From Acidobacteriota bacterium (GTDB taxonomy: Bacteria > Acidobacteriota > Vicinamibacteria > Vicinamibacterales > UBA8438): a stretch of 32,534 bases of DNA. The translations under genes were made by a program, and so were the position numbers. The notes beneath the pieces are model-generated. The model worked only from the letters and a program-made list of their open reading frames with translations. It searched no databases and had not been told where the DNA came from. Location of the stretch: assembly GCA_026708265.1 (NCBI GenBank), contig JAPOVI010000055.1:1-32534 (forward strand). Direction: 5' to 3'. Below are positions 21,762 through 29,856 of this stretch, piece by piece (position 1 is the first letter of the stretch; each line of letters opens with the position of its first letter).

Positions 21762-23003
21762 TCAGCAGTAGCCGTGCGGAACATCGAGCAGCACGCGCGA
21801 ACGACGGAGATTGGGGTAGTCGGGGCCGAAGTCCGCTGGCGCAAGCGGGCGGTTCAGGTCGGCTGCGACGGTGATGGTCGACGGGACGTAACGCTTCACC
21901 GCCCCGAACTCCGCCTCGTACTCGGGGGTGGGAAAGCGCAGCGACAGGCAGGTGCCACCCGGGGTGGGCTCGGCGTGGTAGAGCGGGTTCACGGACAGCA
22001 TGTCGTTCACGTCGAGGCGGTCGGGCACGTGGTAGGAGCGGAACAGCTCCGCACGCAGACCAGCGACGAGCGAGAGGGACGGCACGCCGGCAAGGTCGTG
22101 CGGGGCGCGGGAGCGGGTCAGATCGACCGCGCGCGCCGCGAGCAGATCTTCGAAGAGCACCCCGTCCGCGAACAACCGAGGCTTGAGTGGCGCGAAGAGG
22201 TCGCGGTAGGCGGCCGGGGTCAGGGTGTCGCCGGCGTTGAAGTTCTCGCCCTCCGAGCTGTGGAGGTGTGGCAGTACGACGACGCCGTCGGGCGTTGCCG
22301 CGCGCGCCATCTCGCGAGCGAGCATCCGCTTGTGCCAGATGTACGGGAAGGCGTCGCTCAGAAGCACGGTGGAGAAGAGGCCGTCGGGGAACGGCAGCGG
22401 GCTGTTGGCGTCGCAGCAGACCGGCGCGCAGCCGGGAGCGGTGATTCGCGCGGCGAGCCAGAGCTTCCAGAAGTGGAGGTCGGCGAGCACGACGCCGCGT
22501 CTTGAGGGCGCCCGTAGCAGCACGCGGGTCAGGTGCCCGGAGCCACCGCACAGGTCGAGCGCGCGGCCCGCCGCCACCGCCGGGTCCTGCGCCAGGGCGT
22601 CGAGCAGCGCCTCGATCGTCAGGTAGGTCGGGTCCGAGAAGCGGTACAGGAAGCAATCGGCCTCCGCGTCGCGGCAGAGGATGGCGAGGAGGTCGCGGTA
22701 GGTAGGCCGGTGCGGGCCGGCGGTCAGGCGACGGAACTCCTCTCTCCGGGGCGTGTCGAGCCCGAGCAGGCGATGGAGGGCGTCGTCCGCACGTCCCGCC
22801 TCGAGCGCGTGCATAGCGTCGCGCGTCGAATCGTCCGCGATGAGGACCGGTATCCCCGCCACGACCGGGAACGCGCAGCACTCGCAGCCGAGCACGCCCG
22901 ACTCGATCCGGCTTCCGGCGCCGGGCCGGACGGCGTTGTCGACGAGCGCCAGCCGCGTGCCGCAGAACGGGCAACGGAGCAGGTCGAGGGTCTCGCGCAG
23001 CAC
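21762..23003 (-). CDS. SAM methyltransferase with N-terminal Trm112-like zinc domain
   Basis: The protein has 413 residues. Residues about 1-60 form a Trm112-like zinc ribbon: LLRCPFCGTRL at the start and GVLGCECCAFPVVAGIPVLI later, with two CxxC pairs. A linker leads to a class I methyltransferase with motif I as ALDLCGGSGHLTRVLL, an acidic VVLADLHFWKLWLA, and CCDANSPLPFPDGLFSTVLLSDAFPYIWHK as the motif IV region, ending near residue 280. A C-terminal part of unknown fold follows. Such proteins methylate small metabolites or sugars in biosynthetic clusters. The start is GTG 23003, because longer frames run into the PIG-L gene. It is the last gene of the glycosyltransferase / deacetylase operon, 13 bases after the deacetylase stop. 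Confidence 0.8.
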   Translation of the reverse strand: MLRETLDLLRCPFCGTRLALVDNAVRPGAGSRIESGVLGCECCAFPVVAGIPVLIADDSTRDAMHALEAGRADDALHRLLGLDTPRREEFRRLTAGPHRPTYRDLLAILCRDAEADCFLYRFSDPTYLTIEALLDALAQDPAVAAGRALDLCGGSGHLTRVLLRAPSRRGVVLADLHFWKLWLAARITAPGCAPVCCDANSPLPFPDGLFSTVLLSDAFPYIWHKRMLAREMARAATPDGVVVLPHLHSSEGENFNAGDTLTPAAYRDLFAPLKPRLFADGVLFEDLLAARAVDLTRSRAPHDLAGVPSLSLVAGLRAELFRSYHVPDRLDVNDMLSVNPLYHAEPTPGGTCLSLRFPTPEYEAEFGAVKRYVPSTITVAADLNRPLAPADFGPDYPNLRRSRVLLDVPHGYC

Positions 23004-23016
23004 GGTAGTGTCGGCG

Positions 23017-23988
23017 CTACGGGGCGCGGCGGGGTCCAGCCCGCCCGGCGCGGTCGGAGGGGGACGGCAGCGAACCCGCGTCGGCCGTGGGGGCCGGGAC
23101 GGCGAACGCGTCCAGGAAACTCGGACCTGCCGCCCCGACCGCGGCCCGGCGGTAGTGCTCGACACCGAGCAGGCGGGGAGCGTCCTCCGCCTCGATGGCT
23201 TCCAGCGCACCGCCGCGGAACTGCGTCGCGTGGCAGGCGAGCGCAGCCAGCTTGGCCACGGCGAAGGCTCCGGCGTCGACGACCAGCGTCGGTGCGGGGG
23301 CTTCCGCGCCGAACGCGTTCGGATCGTCCACGCCGAGGATCGACGTCGGGTCACCACGCGTGCCTCGCCCGCCTCCGTCGTGCCGAGCGATGCTCGGAAC
23401 CGTTCCGTCGGTTCGGGCGCGGAACGTCCGGGCCGCATGGTCGGCGAGGGCGCGCATCGCTCCGGGCGGCATGGTCACATAGTAGAGGGCCGGTGCGGAT
23501 TCATCTAGCGCCTCGACCACGGCTGTCGTTCGCTCGTGCACGGCCACGTGGTCCGGGTGTCCGTAGACGCCGTCCTCGTCGAAGGTGATCACCGCGTCGG
23601 GCCGCTGGCGCCGAATCGCCGCCTCGATGTCGGCTTCCAGCCGGGCAGCGTCGAGCCAGGGCAGCATCCCGTCCACGTGGTCGAGGAGCGTCACCTTCTT
23701 GACGCCCAGCGCCCGCGCCGCGCACTCGAGCTCCCGACCTCGAATCCGTGCCAGATCGCCGGCGCCCGTCTCCTGCCGGCTGACGTCCTGCCCACGTGGC
23801 GCTCTGCCGTTCCCATGCTCGCGGCGGCCGTCCCGACCGTGCTCGCCACGGGTCAGGCAGAGGAGCGCGACGTCCGCTCCCAGGTGCGCGCACCAGGCGA
23901 GGAGGCCGCCGCAGGTGATCGACTCGTCGTCCGGGTGCGCGAAGATGGCCAGCAGCGAGCGACCCCGAAGGTCCGCGGGCGGCGTCAT
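23017..23988 (-). CDS. PIG-L/LmbE-family N-acetyl-sugar deacetylase
   Basis: The protein has 323 residues. Zinc-binding motifs are AHPDDESITCGG near the N-terminus and GVYGHPDHVAVHE at about 150, with a later CHATQFRGG as in MshB/Mca relatives. The middle has a Gly/Arg-rich insertion and the C-terminus a low-complexity tail. The family hydrolyses the acetamide of GlcNAc-linked substrates or similar amides. ATG 23988 overlaps the stop of the upstream glycosyltransferase (ATGA). A glycosyltransferase followed by a deacetylase is the pattern used in mycothiol and bacillithiol synthesis, but no cysteine ligase or acetyltransferase is present here, so a thiol product is not supported. More likely it unmasks an amino sugar on a different glycoside. 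Confidence 0.88.
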   Translation of the reverse strand: MTPPADLRGRSLLAIFAHPDDESITCGGLLAWCAHLGADVALLCLTRGEHGRDGRREHGNGRAPRGQDVSRQETGAGDLARIRGRELECAARALGVKKVTLLDHVDGMLPWLDAARLEADIEAAIRRQRPDAVITFDEDGVYGHPDHVAVHERTTAVVEALDESAPALYYVTMPPGAMRALADHAARTFRARTDGTVPSIARHDGGGRGTRGDPTSILGVDDPNAFGAEAPAPTLVVDAGAFAVAKLAALACHATQFRGGALEAIEAEDAPRLLGVEHYRRAAVGAAGPSFLDAFAVPAPTADAGSLPSPSDRAGRAGPRRAP

Positions 23989-25103
23989 CGTCGGGACACC
24001 CCGCGCGGGAGGGGAGCCGGCGCGGACAACGCGGAGTAGATCTCGACGTAGCCGTCGACCATGCGGTCCGAGCCGAAGCGCTCGACGGCGCGCGCCCGCA
24101 CGCGGGCGCGATCGAGCGCGGCGACCCGCGACAGCCCCGCCACGAGGTCGTCGAGCGTCTCGAAGACGCCGCCGGTGACGCCGTCGTCGACCAGCTCGGG
24201 GACGGCGCCCCGGGCGAGCGCGGCGACGGGAGTCCCGCACGCCATCGCCTCGGCCAGGACGAGACCGAACGGCTCGTCGGCCTCCACGGGGTAGAGCAGT
24301 GCCCGTGCCCCGCCGAGCAGTGCGGCCCGGGCATCCGGCCCCACCTCGCCCCGGAAGACGACCCGTCGCCCGTCGACCAGCGGCGCGACGGCCTCCCGGT
24401 AGTAGGCGTTCTCGGCCGCGGCGAGCAGCAGCCGCGGGCCGGCGCGCCGGGCCGCGTCGATGGCGGCGAGCACGCCCTTGCCGGGGGTGAACCGGCCCAG
24501 GAACAGCAGGTAGTCCTCGGGGTCGGCGCGGAACGGGAGCGCGTCGGTGTCCACCGCGTGGTGCACGACCCCCGCCACCGTCAGCCCGCGCAGCCGCTGC
24601 GCCTGGGCATTGGAGACGGCGATGAAGGGAGCGTCGTCGTAACGTGACCAGAGCGCGACCTCGGCGTCGGACGGCCAGTGGTGGACGGTCTGGACCATCG
24701 GGGCGCGCGCGAGGCGGGCGAAGGCGAGGCCCAGCGGTGCGTACTCGGCCTGGGCGTGGATGACGTCGAAGTCGGCCGCGCGCTCGACCGCGGCGGCCAG
24801 GTTGAACAGCTCGCACAGCTCCCACGGCCAGAGCGACGTGTCCGCGTGGTAGCCCTCGGCGAACGTGGGGTGGAGCGCGGCGGGCGTGTCGGACGACCCG
24901 GTGGCGAAGAGCGTCACGCCGTGGCCGCGGGCGACCAGGCCCCGCGCCAGCAGATCGGTCACCGTCTCGATCGACCCCGACCGCGGCGGGGGTACCGGCT
25001 GCGCCACGGGGGCCACCAGCGCGATGCGCAGGCACTGGTTCCGGCCGTCCGGCCCCGGCGCGCTCGTGACGCCGCCCGTAGCTTGGTCCCGCTCGTCGCC
25101 CAT
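23985..25103 (-). CDS. GT4-type glycosyltransferase
   Basis: The protein has 372 residues with a GT-B fold. The N-terminal domain has IALVAPVAQPVPPPRSGSIE and DVIHAQAEYAPLGLAFARL. The C-terminal domain has DYLLFLGRFTPGKGVLAAI and the donor motif ADEPFGLVLAEAMACGTPVAALARGAVPELVDDG, with the E-x7-E glutamates. About 25 residues precede the usual family start, so a start downstream of ATG 25103 is possible. It heads the minus-strand operon with the PIG-L deacetylase and the Trm112-like methyltransferase, so it probably transfers an N-acetylhexosamine that the next enzyme deacetylates. It is divergent from the metallo-hydrolase at 25313. Confidence 0.86.
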   Translation of the reverse strand: MGDERDQATGGVTSAPGPDGRNQCLRIALVAPVAQPVPPPRSGSIETVTDLLARGLVARGHGVTLFATGSSDTPAALHPTFAEGYHADTSLWPWELCELFNLAAAVERAADFDVIHAQAEYAPLGLAFARLARAPMVQTVHHWPSDAEVALWSRYDDAPFIAVSNAQAQRLRGLTVAGVVHHAVDTDALPFRADPEDYLLFLGRFTPGKGVLAAIDAARRAGPRLLLAAAENAYYREAVAPLVDGRRVVFRGEVGPDARAALLGGARALLYPVEADEPFGLVLAEAMACGTPVAALARGAVPELVDDGVTGGVFETLDDLVAGLSRVAALDRARVRARAVERFGSDRMVDGYVEIYSALSAPAPLPRGVSRR

Positions 25104-25178
25104 CAGCGATTGGTGCGACGCTCGCGGTCGCGTCCCGGATTATCGCGTACCGCCGCGGGGCGGCGCGTCCTGCCGCGC

Positions 25179-25199
25179 GGCTGGGAGTCTGCGCCGCAG
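25179..25199 (+). repeat. Dispersed GGAGTCTGCGCCG repeat, copy 2
   Basis: This differs at one position from 9004-9024. It lies in the 209-base divergent gap 25104-25312. A TAGGAT hexamer at 25204-25209 just after it is a weak -10 candidate for the metallo-hydrolase gene. Nothing else is evident in the gap. Confidence 0.6.
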
Positions 25200-25312
25200 A
25201 GGATAGGATCGAAGGGGACCGAGAGCCACCGCTCAGGCACTTGCCGGTGAGTTCCTCGCAACGCTCCGTCCGATCCGTCGGGAACGGCCGAGACGTCAAC
25301 CAGGAGTCTCCC

Positions 25313-26275
25313 ATGCACAGACCACTCATGACGCCTCGCATCGTCGCCGCGGCCCTCACCGTGGCTTGCATCGCGGTCCTGGTGGCGACCGCCGGCGGCC
25401 AGAACCAGGGGGATCCGTTCGCGGGCGTCGAACTCGAGATCGTGCCCGTGGCGGGGCAGGTGCACATGGTCGCGCGCCCCGGCGGGGGCGGCAACGTCGG
25501 CGTCTTCGCCGGCGACGACGGCGTGCTGCTGGTCGACTCGCTGTTCGCGCCCCTCGCGGACCGGCTGGTCGGCGCCGTCCGCCGCGTGTCGGACCGGCCG
25601 ATCCGCTTCCTCATCAACACCCACGTGCACCCGGATCACATCGGCGGCAACGAGCCGCTCGCGGGCCGCGACGTCCTCATCTTCGCGCACGACAACGTTC
25701 GGGTGCGGACGCTCGACCGGCTCCGCTTCCCGCGCGGCGGCGGCCGGTTCGCGCCGCAGCCTCCGGCCGGGGCGCGGCCGCTCGTCACGTACAACGACGC
25801 CGTCAGCTTTCACTTCAACGGCGAGGAGGTGCGCGCCTTCCTCGCCCCCGCCGCCCACACCGACGGCGACACGTTCGTCCACTTCCCGGGCTCCGACGCG
25901 CTGCACCTCGGCGACGTCTTCCGCACGACGAGCTACCCGATCGTCGACGTCTACAACGGCGGCACCGTGGCCGGCACGATCGCGGCGCTCGAGGCCGCGC
26001 TGGCGCTCGCGGGCCCCGACACGCGGATCATCCCCGGCCACGGGCTGCGCGTCGTCGGCCGCGAGACGCTCGTCGAGTTCCTCGACATGATCCACGACAT
26101 CCGCGACCGGGTGCGGACGATGATCGCCGAGGGGAGCACGCTGGAGGACGTGATGGCCGCCGCGCCGACCGCCGCGTACGACGCGCAGTGGGGGCGGGAG
26201 GCGTCGTGGACGGCCAACGACTTCGTGCCCATCGTCTTCTACGAGCTCGGCGGCGGATCGCTGTTCGACCGCTGA
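25313..26275 (+). CDS. Secreted metallo-beta-lactamase-fold hydrolase
   Basis: The protein has 320 residues. The start ATG 25313 has an AGGAG 6 bases upstream. An N-terminal hydrophobic segment (RIVAAALTVACIAVLVATAGG) is a signal peptide or anchor. The zinc ligands are in order: THVHPDHIGG (HxHxDH), AAHTDGDT, LHLGDVFRT and IIPGHG. The closest type is the periplasmic SoxH / quinoprotein-relay MBL hydrolases, widespread in Acidobacteriota and without a firm substrate. It resembles class B3 beta-lactamases only in the general fold, so resistance should not be assumed. Single gene; it is divergent from the glycosyltransferase operon and convergent with the glycosyltransferase at 26483. The following 207 bases (26276-26482) show only short GC-rich hairpins. 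Confidence 0.87.
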   Translation: MHRPLMTPRIVAAALTVACIAVLVATAGGQNQGDPFAGVELEIVPVAGQVHMVARPGGGGNVGVFAGDDGVLLVDSLFAPLADRLVGAVRRVSDRPIRFLINTHVHPDHIGGNEPLAGRDVLIFAHDNVRVRTLDRLRFPRGGGRFAPQPPAGARPLVTYNDAVSFHFNGEEVRAFLAPAAHTDGDTFVHFPGSDALHLGDVFRTTSYPIVDVYNGGTVAGTIAALEAALALAGPDTRIIPGHGLRVVGRETLVEFLDMIHDIRDRVRTMIAEGSTLEDVMAAAPTAAYDAQWGREASWTANDFVPIVFYELGGGSLFDR

Positions 26276-26482
26276 GGCGGCGCGCGACAGCTCCCGCGAG
26301 CGGGTGACGGGCGCGGACCGGGGGCGGGTCCACATCGTCCTGCCAGCGGTTCGCCGCCCGCCCCTTGTCTCGCGCCGCGTCGCCCGCCGGCCGTTGCCGG
26401 CCCCGGCGCCGTGCGATGGCCCGGCCAGTCCTCGCGGCCCGGTCGAGACCGACGGGACGTTCGCAGGCTTCCGGCCGCTCTG

Positions 26483-27604
26483 TCAGGCGCCGGCGTGGTC
26501 GAGGAGCGCCGGCAGGACGCGGCCCGCCTCGAAGCAGTCGCCGGCGATGCGTGCCGCCTGCGCCGCGTGCGTCGGGTAGTCACGCTCGACGCGCGCGATG
26601 CCGTCGAGGGCCTCATCCGCGGTCGAGAACGGGATCAGTCCCGTACCCGACGGCAGGTGCGCGCTCCAGCCCGTCTCCTGTACGACGGCGGGACGCCCCG
26701 CGGCCAGGTAGCAGGCAGTGCGGTCGCTGAACCAGCCCGAGCGGCGCGCCACGTAGGCGTGCTTGGCCACCCCGAACTCCGCCTTCGATCCCTGGATGAA
26801 GTCGCGGTAGCCGTCCGTCGTGCTGGAGACGCGCATGGCGTCGAGCGGCGACCACCCGTGGGCGCGGAGCAGGTCGTGCGGACCGTTGACGGCGAGCTCG
26901 AAGCGAGCCGGAGCGCGGGCGGGAAGGTCGATGAAGCGGACGAACTCGCGGTCCTTGTTGCCGTCGACGTCGGTGAAGCTCTCCGTCTTCCAGGTCATCA
27001 CCGTCGTGAACCGGTCGCGGGAGGGAGGGCGCTCCGTGCGCCAGAGCCGTGTGACCACCGGCTGCCACGTCTTGCGCCAGGTGAACTCGCCGATCGGGAC
27101 GTCGCAGGCGGGCGTTCCGACGTTCGCCCCGAAGGTGAACAGGTGATCGAAGCCCCGGAAGAAGTCGACGTACCAGGGAACGCCCTTGGCGATCGCGAGC
27201 TGCGTGAAGACCGGGTCGGAGTCGATGAAGAGACGGCGCGGGATCGAGCGGTACTCGTCGCGCCAGAACCAGGATCCGCCCGAGAGGTTGATGTAGAGGT
27301 CGGCGTCCCGGCAGTACGCCCGGAGACGTTCCCGGCTCCAGCCGTGGTACGTCTCGTCGAAGTTGACGAAGCACCAGCGGTCGCCGAGGTCGAACGGCGC
27401 CAGGGCGGCGTGGATGTAGCGGGTACCGTAGGACGGGTCTTCCGAGACCGCGTTCGCCTCCGGGTCGTAGATGCACTCGCCGGTGTCCTCGAGGTAGCAG
27501 ACCTCGTGCCCCAGGTCGCGGAGCCCGATGAGGTACATCAGCGAGCACCAGGTCACTCCGCCGAACGGATAGCGCCCGATGATGCCGGCGAAGACGATTC
27601 GCAT
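26483..27604 (-). CDS. GT-B-type glycosyltransferase-like protein
   Basis: The protein has 373 residues. The N-terminus MRIVFAGIIGRYPFGGVTWCSLMYLIGLRDLGHEVCYLED matches the first Rossmann half of GT-B enzymes. The C-terminal half ends in GWFSDRTACYLAAGRPAVVQETGW, followed by STADEALDGIARVERDY, which resembles the donor-binding end of GT1/GT4-like proteins. The middle is rich in aromatic residues. The sugar and acceptor are unknown. It is the last gene of an operon behind the 82-residue protein (19-base gap) and the ABC exporter, so its product may be what the exporter carries. It has no signal peptide. Confidence 0.75.
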   Translation of the reverse strand: MRIVFAGIIGRYPFGGVTWCSLMYLIGLRDLGHEVCYLEDTGECIYDPEANAVSEDPSYGTRYIHAALAPFDLGDRWCFVNFDETYHGWSRERLRAYCRDADLYINLSGGSWFWRDEYRSIPRRLFIDSDPVFTQLAIAKGVPWYVDFFRGFDHLFTFGANVGTPACDVPIGEFTWRKTWQPVVTRLWRTERPPSRDRFTTVMTWKTESFTDVDGNKDREFVRFIDLPARAPARFELAVNGPHDLLRAHGWSPLDAMRVSSTTDGYRDFIQGSKAEFGVAKHAYVARRSGWFSDRTACYLAAGRPAVVQETGWSAHLPSGTGLIPFSTADEALDGIARVERDYPTHAAQAARIAGDCFEAGRVLPALLDHAGA

Positions 27605-27623
27605 CCAGCTCGACCCTGCGGCG

Positions 27624-27872
27624 TCACCGATTCCACGGGTTGGGTTGCTCGTTCCTCCAGGCCGCGTAGTCGTCGAAGCTGTCGAACGAGATCACGAAGT
27701 GCTCCCGCCGGTACGGGCTGAGCCTCGCGCAGGCGTCGCTGAGGTCGGCCGCTTCCCAGAACCGTCGGACCTCGATCGGTTCCTCGGTCTCTCGGGCGGC
27801 TCTCTCCCGCGCCGCCGCTCCGCTGCGGTTGGCGTCGACGTGCGTCTCCATGGCTGTCAGGTCCCGGGCCAT
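27624..27872 (-). CDS. Conserved-looking 82-residue protein of unknown function
   Basis: I do not recognise a family. It starts at ATG 27872, 4 bases after the ABC transporter stop, and ends 19 bases before the glycosyltransferase. The first 35 residues are polar and Ala/Arg/Glu-rich. The second half is distinctive: VRRFWEAADLSDACARLS, then YRREHFVISFDSFDDYAAW and a PNPWNR end. The mix of aromatic and charged residues looks selected rather than random. It has no membrane segment and no leader-peptide-like double Gly. It could be a small accessory to the glycosyltransferase or exporter, or, less likely, a peptide precursor with an N-terminal leader. Confidence 0.65.
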   Translation of the reverse strand: MARDLTAMETHVDANRSGAAARERAARETEEPIEVRRFWEAADLSDACARLSPYRREHFVISFDSFDDYAAWRNEQPNPWNR

Positions 27873-27876
27873 CGTA

Positions 27877-29751
27877 TCAATCCGTGGTGCCGGGCCCATG
27901 GGCTGCGACGCGCCGTTCCCCCGACTGCGAGACCGGCGCCGTCGCCGGCTCGTCGGCCAGCCCCGGTTCGTCGAGCGAGACGCCGCGGCTGAGGCGCTCC
28001 CACATGCGGCGGTAGAGCGCGCTCGATGCGAGCAGCGCATCGTGCGGTCCCTGGGCCGAGATGCGGCCATCGACGAGGACCAGGATGTGCGTGGCGTCGC
28101 GGATGGTCGACAGACGATGGGCGATGACGAGGGTGGTGCGGCCCTCGCGGAGCCGGCGCAGGCTGTCGAAGACCGCCGCTTCGGCAAGGGTGTCGACGGC
28201 CGAGGTCGGCTCGTCGAGGATGAGAATCGGCGCGTCCTTCAGCAAGGCGCGGGCGATGCCGAGCCGCTGCCGCTCGCCGCCGGAAAGCGTCTTGCCGGCC
28301 TCCGCGACCGGAGTCGCGTACGCGAGCGGCAGTCGGTTGACGGTGTCGTGGATGCACGCCGCGCGGGCCGCCGCCTCGACCTCGGCGTCCGAGGCATCGA
28401 GCTGGCCGTAGCGGATGTTGTCGGCCACGGTGCCCTCGAACAGCACGGGATCCTGGGGGACGAGGGCGATTCGCTCGCGCAGCGAGCGCAGCCGGTAGCT
28501 CCGGGCGTCGAGACCGTCGATCACGACGCGCCCCGACGTCGGCTCGAAGAGCCTCGGTATCAGGTGCACGAGGGTCGTCTTGCCAGCCCCCGTCGGCCCG
28601 ACGATGGCCACGAGCTCTCCGGGCCGGGCCTCGAAGCCGACGGCGTCGAGGACCCGGCGGGATCCGTCGTAGGAGAAGTCGACTTCCTCGAAGCGGACGT
28701 GTCCGGCCACCGAGCCCGCGTCCCTTGCGTCCTTCGCATCCGGCGTCTCGGGCCTGAGCGCCAGCATGTCGCGTACCCGGCGGGCGCTGACCACCGCCTG
28801 TTGCAGCGTGCCGACCGTGTGCGCGATGGCGCTGATCGGGTCGTAGACGGCGGCCAGGTAGGCGACGACGAGGAGCAGGCGGCCGACGGTGAGCGTGCCG
28901 TCGAGCACGTGCAACCCGCCCACGACCAAGATGAGGGCAGTTCCGGCCAGCGTCACCGCGGTGACCGCGAGCGAGAAGAGCGACTCCTGCCACGTGAGCG
29001 CCACCCGGGCCCGCATCGTGGCCCGCCCCGCGCCGGCGAAGCGGTCCAGCTCGTGGCGCTCGCGCGCGTAGCTCTTGATGGCCGCGATCGAGCGAAGCGT
29101 CTCGTAGGCCCGCTCGACGAGCCCCGACTCCAGCGTCTTCACCTGCTCGGCGCGGTCGAGGAGCGTTGTCGAGTGGTAGCGCAGACAGAGATAGAGGAAC
29201 GGCGCCACCGCCAGCGCCAGCACGGCCAGCGTCGCGTCGACGGTCAGGAGGACGACGAACATGACGGTGAGGTGCAGCCCTGCGAGCACGATCGGGAACG
29301 CCCCGCTCGTGACGAGGTCGTTGATGCAGTAGGTGTCCGCGTCGAGACGGTAGACGGCATCCGACGTGCGGTGCGTCAGGTGGTGGGTGAGGGGCATCGC
29401 CTGCAGGTGCGCGAGCAGGCGGTTGCGAAGCTCGTGGACGACGCGCTGCCCCACCTGCGTCTCGAGTTGCGTGTGCGAGATGCGGGCGAGCTCCGCCGCC
29501 ACCTGCAGGGCGAGGCCGGCTGCGGCGAGGAGCACCAGGAGCGTCACGGCGCCCAGGTCGGCGAGCGGCGGAACGATCGCGACCACCGAGTCCGGCAGGG
29601 GCCGGCCGCCGAGGACGCTGTCGACGATCAGCGTCAGGGCCCACGGGGCGGCCGCGTTGAGCCCGATCTCGGCCACCGACAGCAGCAGGATCACGCCCAC
29701 CCGCGCCCGGTGGGGGCGGAGAAAGGCGGCCGTCCAGCGAATCAGGCTCAC
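27877..29751 (-). CDS. ABC exporter (fused membrane and ATPase domains)
   Basis: The protein has 624 residues. Residues about 15-300 form the six-helix type I exporter domain. The ATPase domain has Walker A GPTGAGKTT, Q-loop LVPQDPVLFEGTV, signature LSGGERQR, Walker B ILILDEPTSAVD and H-loop AHR. The layout is that of MsbA/BmrA-like homodimeric exporters of lipids, glycolipids or drugs. The start is GTG 29751. An extra tail of about 40 residues follows the ATPase. It is the first gene of the operon with the 82-residue protein and glycosyltransferase, which suggests export of a glycosylated or lipid-linked product. No peptidase C39 domain is present, so a bacteriocin-type role is not supported. 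Confidence 0.92.
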   Translation of the reverse strand: MSLIRWTAAFLRPHRARVGVILLLSVAEIGLNAAAPWALTLIVDSVLGGRPLPDSVVAIVPPLADLGAVTLLVLLAAAGLALQVAAELARISHTQLETQVGQRVVHELRNRLLAHLQAMPLTHHLTHRTSDAVYRLDADTYCINDLVTSGAFPIVLAGLHLTVMFVVLLTVDATLAVLALAVAPFLYLCLRYHSTTLLDRAEQVKTLESGLVERAYETLRSIAAIKSYARERHELDRFAGAGRATMRARVALTWQESLFSLAVTAVTLAGTALILVVGGLHVLDGTLTVGRLLLVVAYLAAVYDPISAIAHTVGTLQQAVVSARRVRDMLALRPETPDAKDARDAGSVAGHVRFEEVDFSYDGSRRVLDAVGFEARPGELVAIVGPTGAGKTTLVHLIPRLFEPTSGRVVIDGLDARSYRLRSLRERIALVPQDPVLFEGTVADNIRYGQLDASDAEVEAAARAACIHDTVNRLPLAYATPVAEAGKTLSGGERQRLGIARALLKDAPILILDEPTSAVDTLAEAAVFDSLRRLREGRTTLVIAHRLSTIRDATHILVLVDGRISAQGPHDALLASSALYRRMWERLSRGVSLDEPGLADEPATAPVSQSGERRVAAHGPGTTD

Positions 29752-29821
29752 CCCGACAGTGTACGTGGCCGGCTCGCCGGGTCGCTCGCGCCGCCGGAGG
29801 ACCGTCGCGAGGGGCCGCTGC

Positions 29822-29827
29822 TAGAAT
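29822..29827 (+). promoter_or_regulatory. Possible -10 box (TAGAAT) for the propeller protein gene
   Basis: TAGAAT lies 30 bases before ATG 29857 in the 105-base divergent gap with the ABC exporter. An excellent AGGAGGAAG ribosome-binding site (29842-29850) follows. No clear -35 is seen. Confidence 0.3.
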
Positions 29828-29856
29828 TGGCGCGACAAGTCAGGAGGAAGCGGTTG

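Noticed and set aside
21762..25103. Mycothiol/bacillithiol synthesis from the glycosyltransferase and PIG-L pair
   Set aside because: No cysteine ligase, acetyltransferase or BshC-like gene; a methyltransferase completes the operon instead.
25313..26275. Antibiotic-resistance beta-lactamase
   Set aside because: Zinc motif is shared by the whole MBL superfamily; overall sequence fits secreted MBL-fold hydrolases of unknown substrate.
27624..29751. Bacteriocin/RiPP export system
   Set aside because: The exporter has no C39 peptidase domain, the small protein has no double-Gly leader, and no modification enzyme is nearby.
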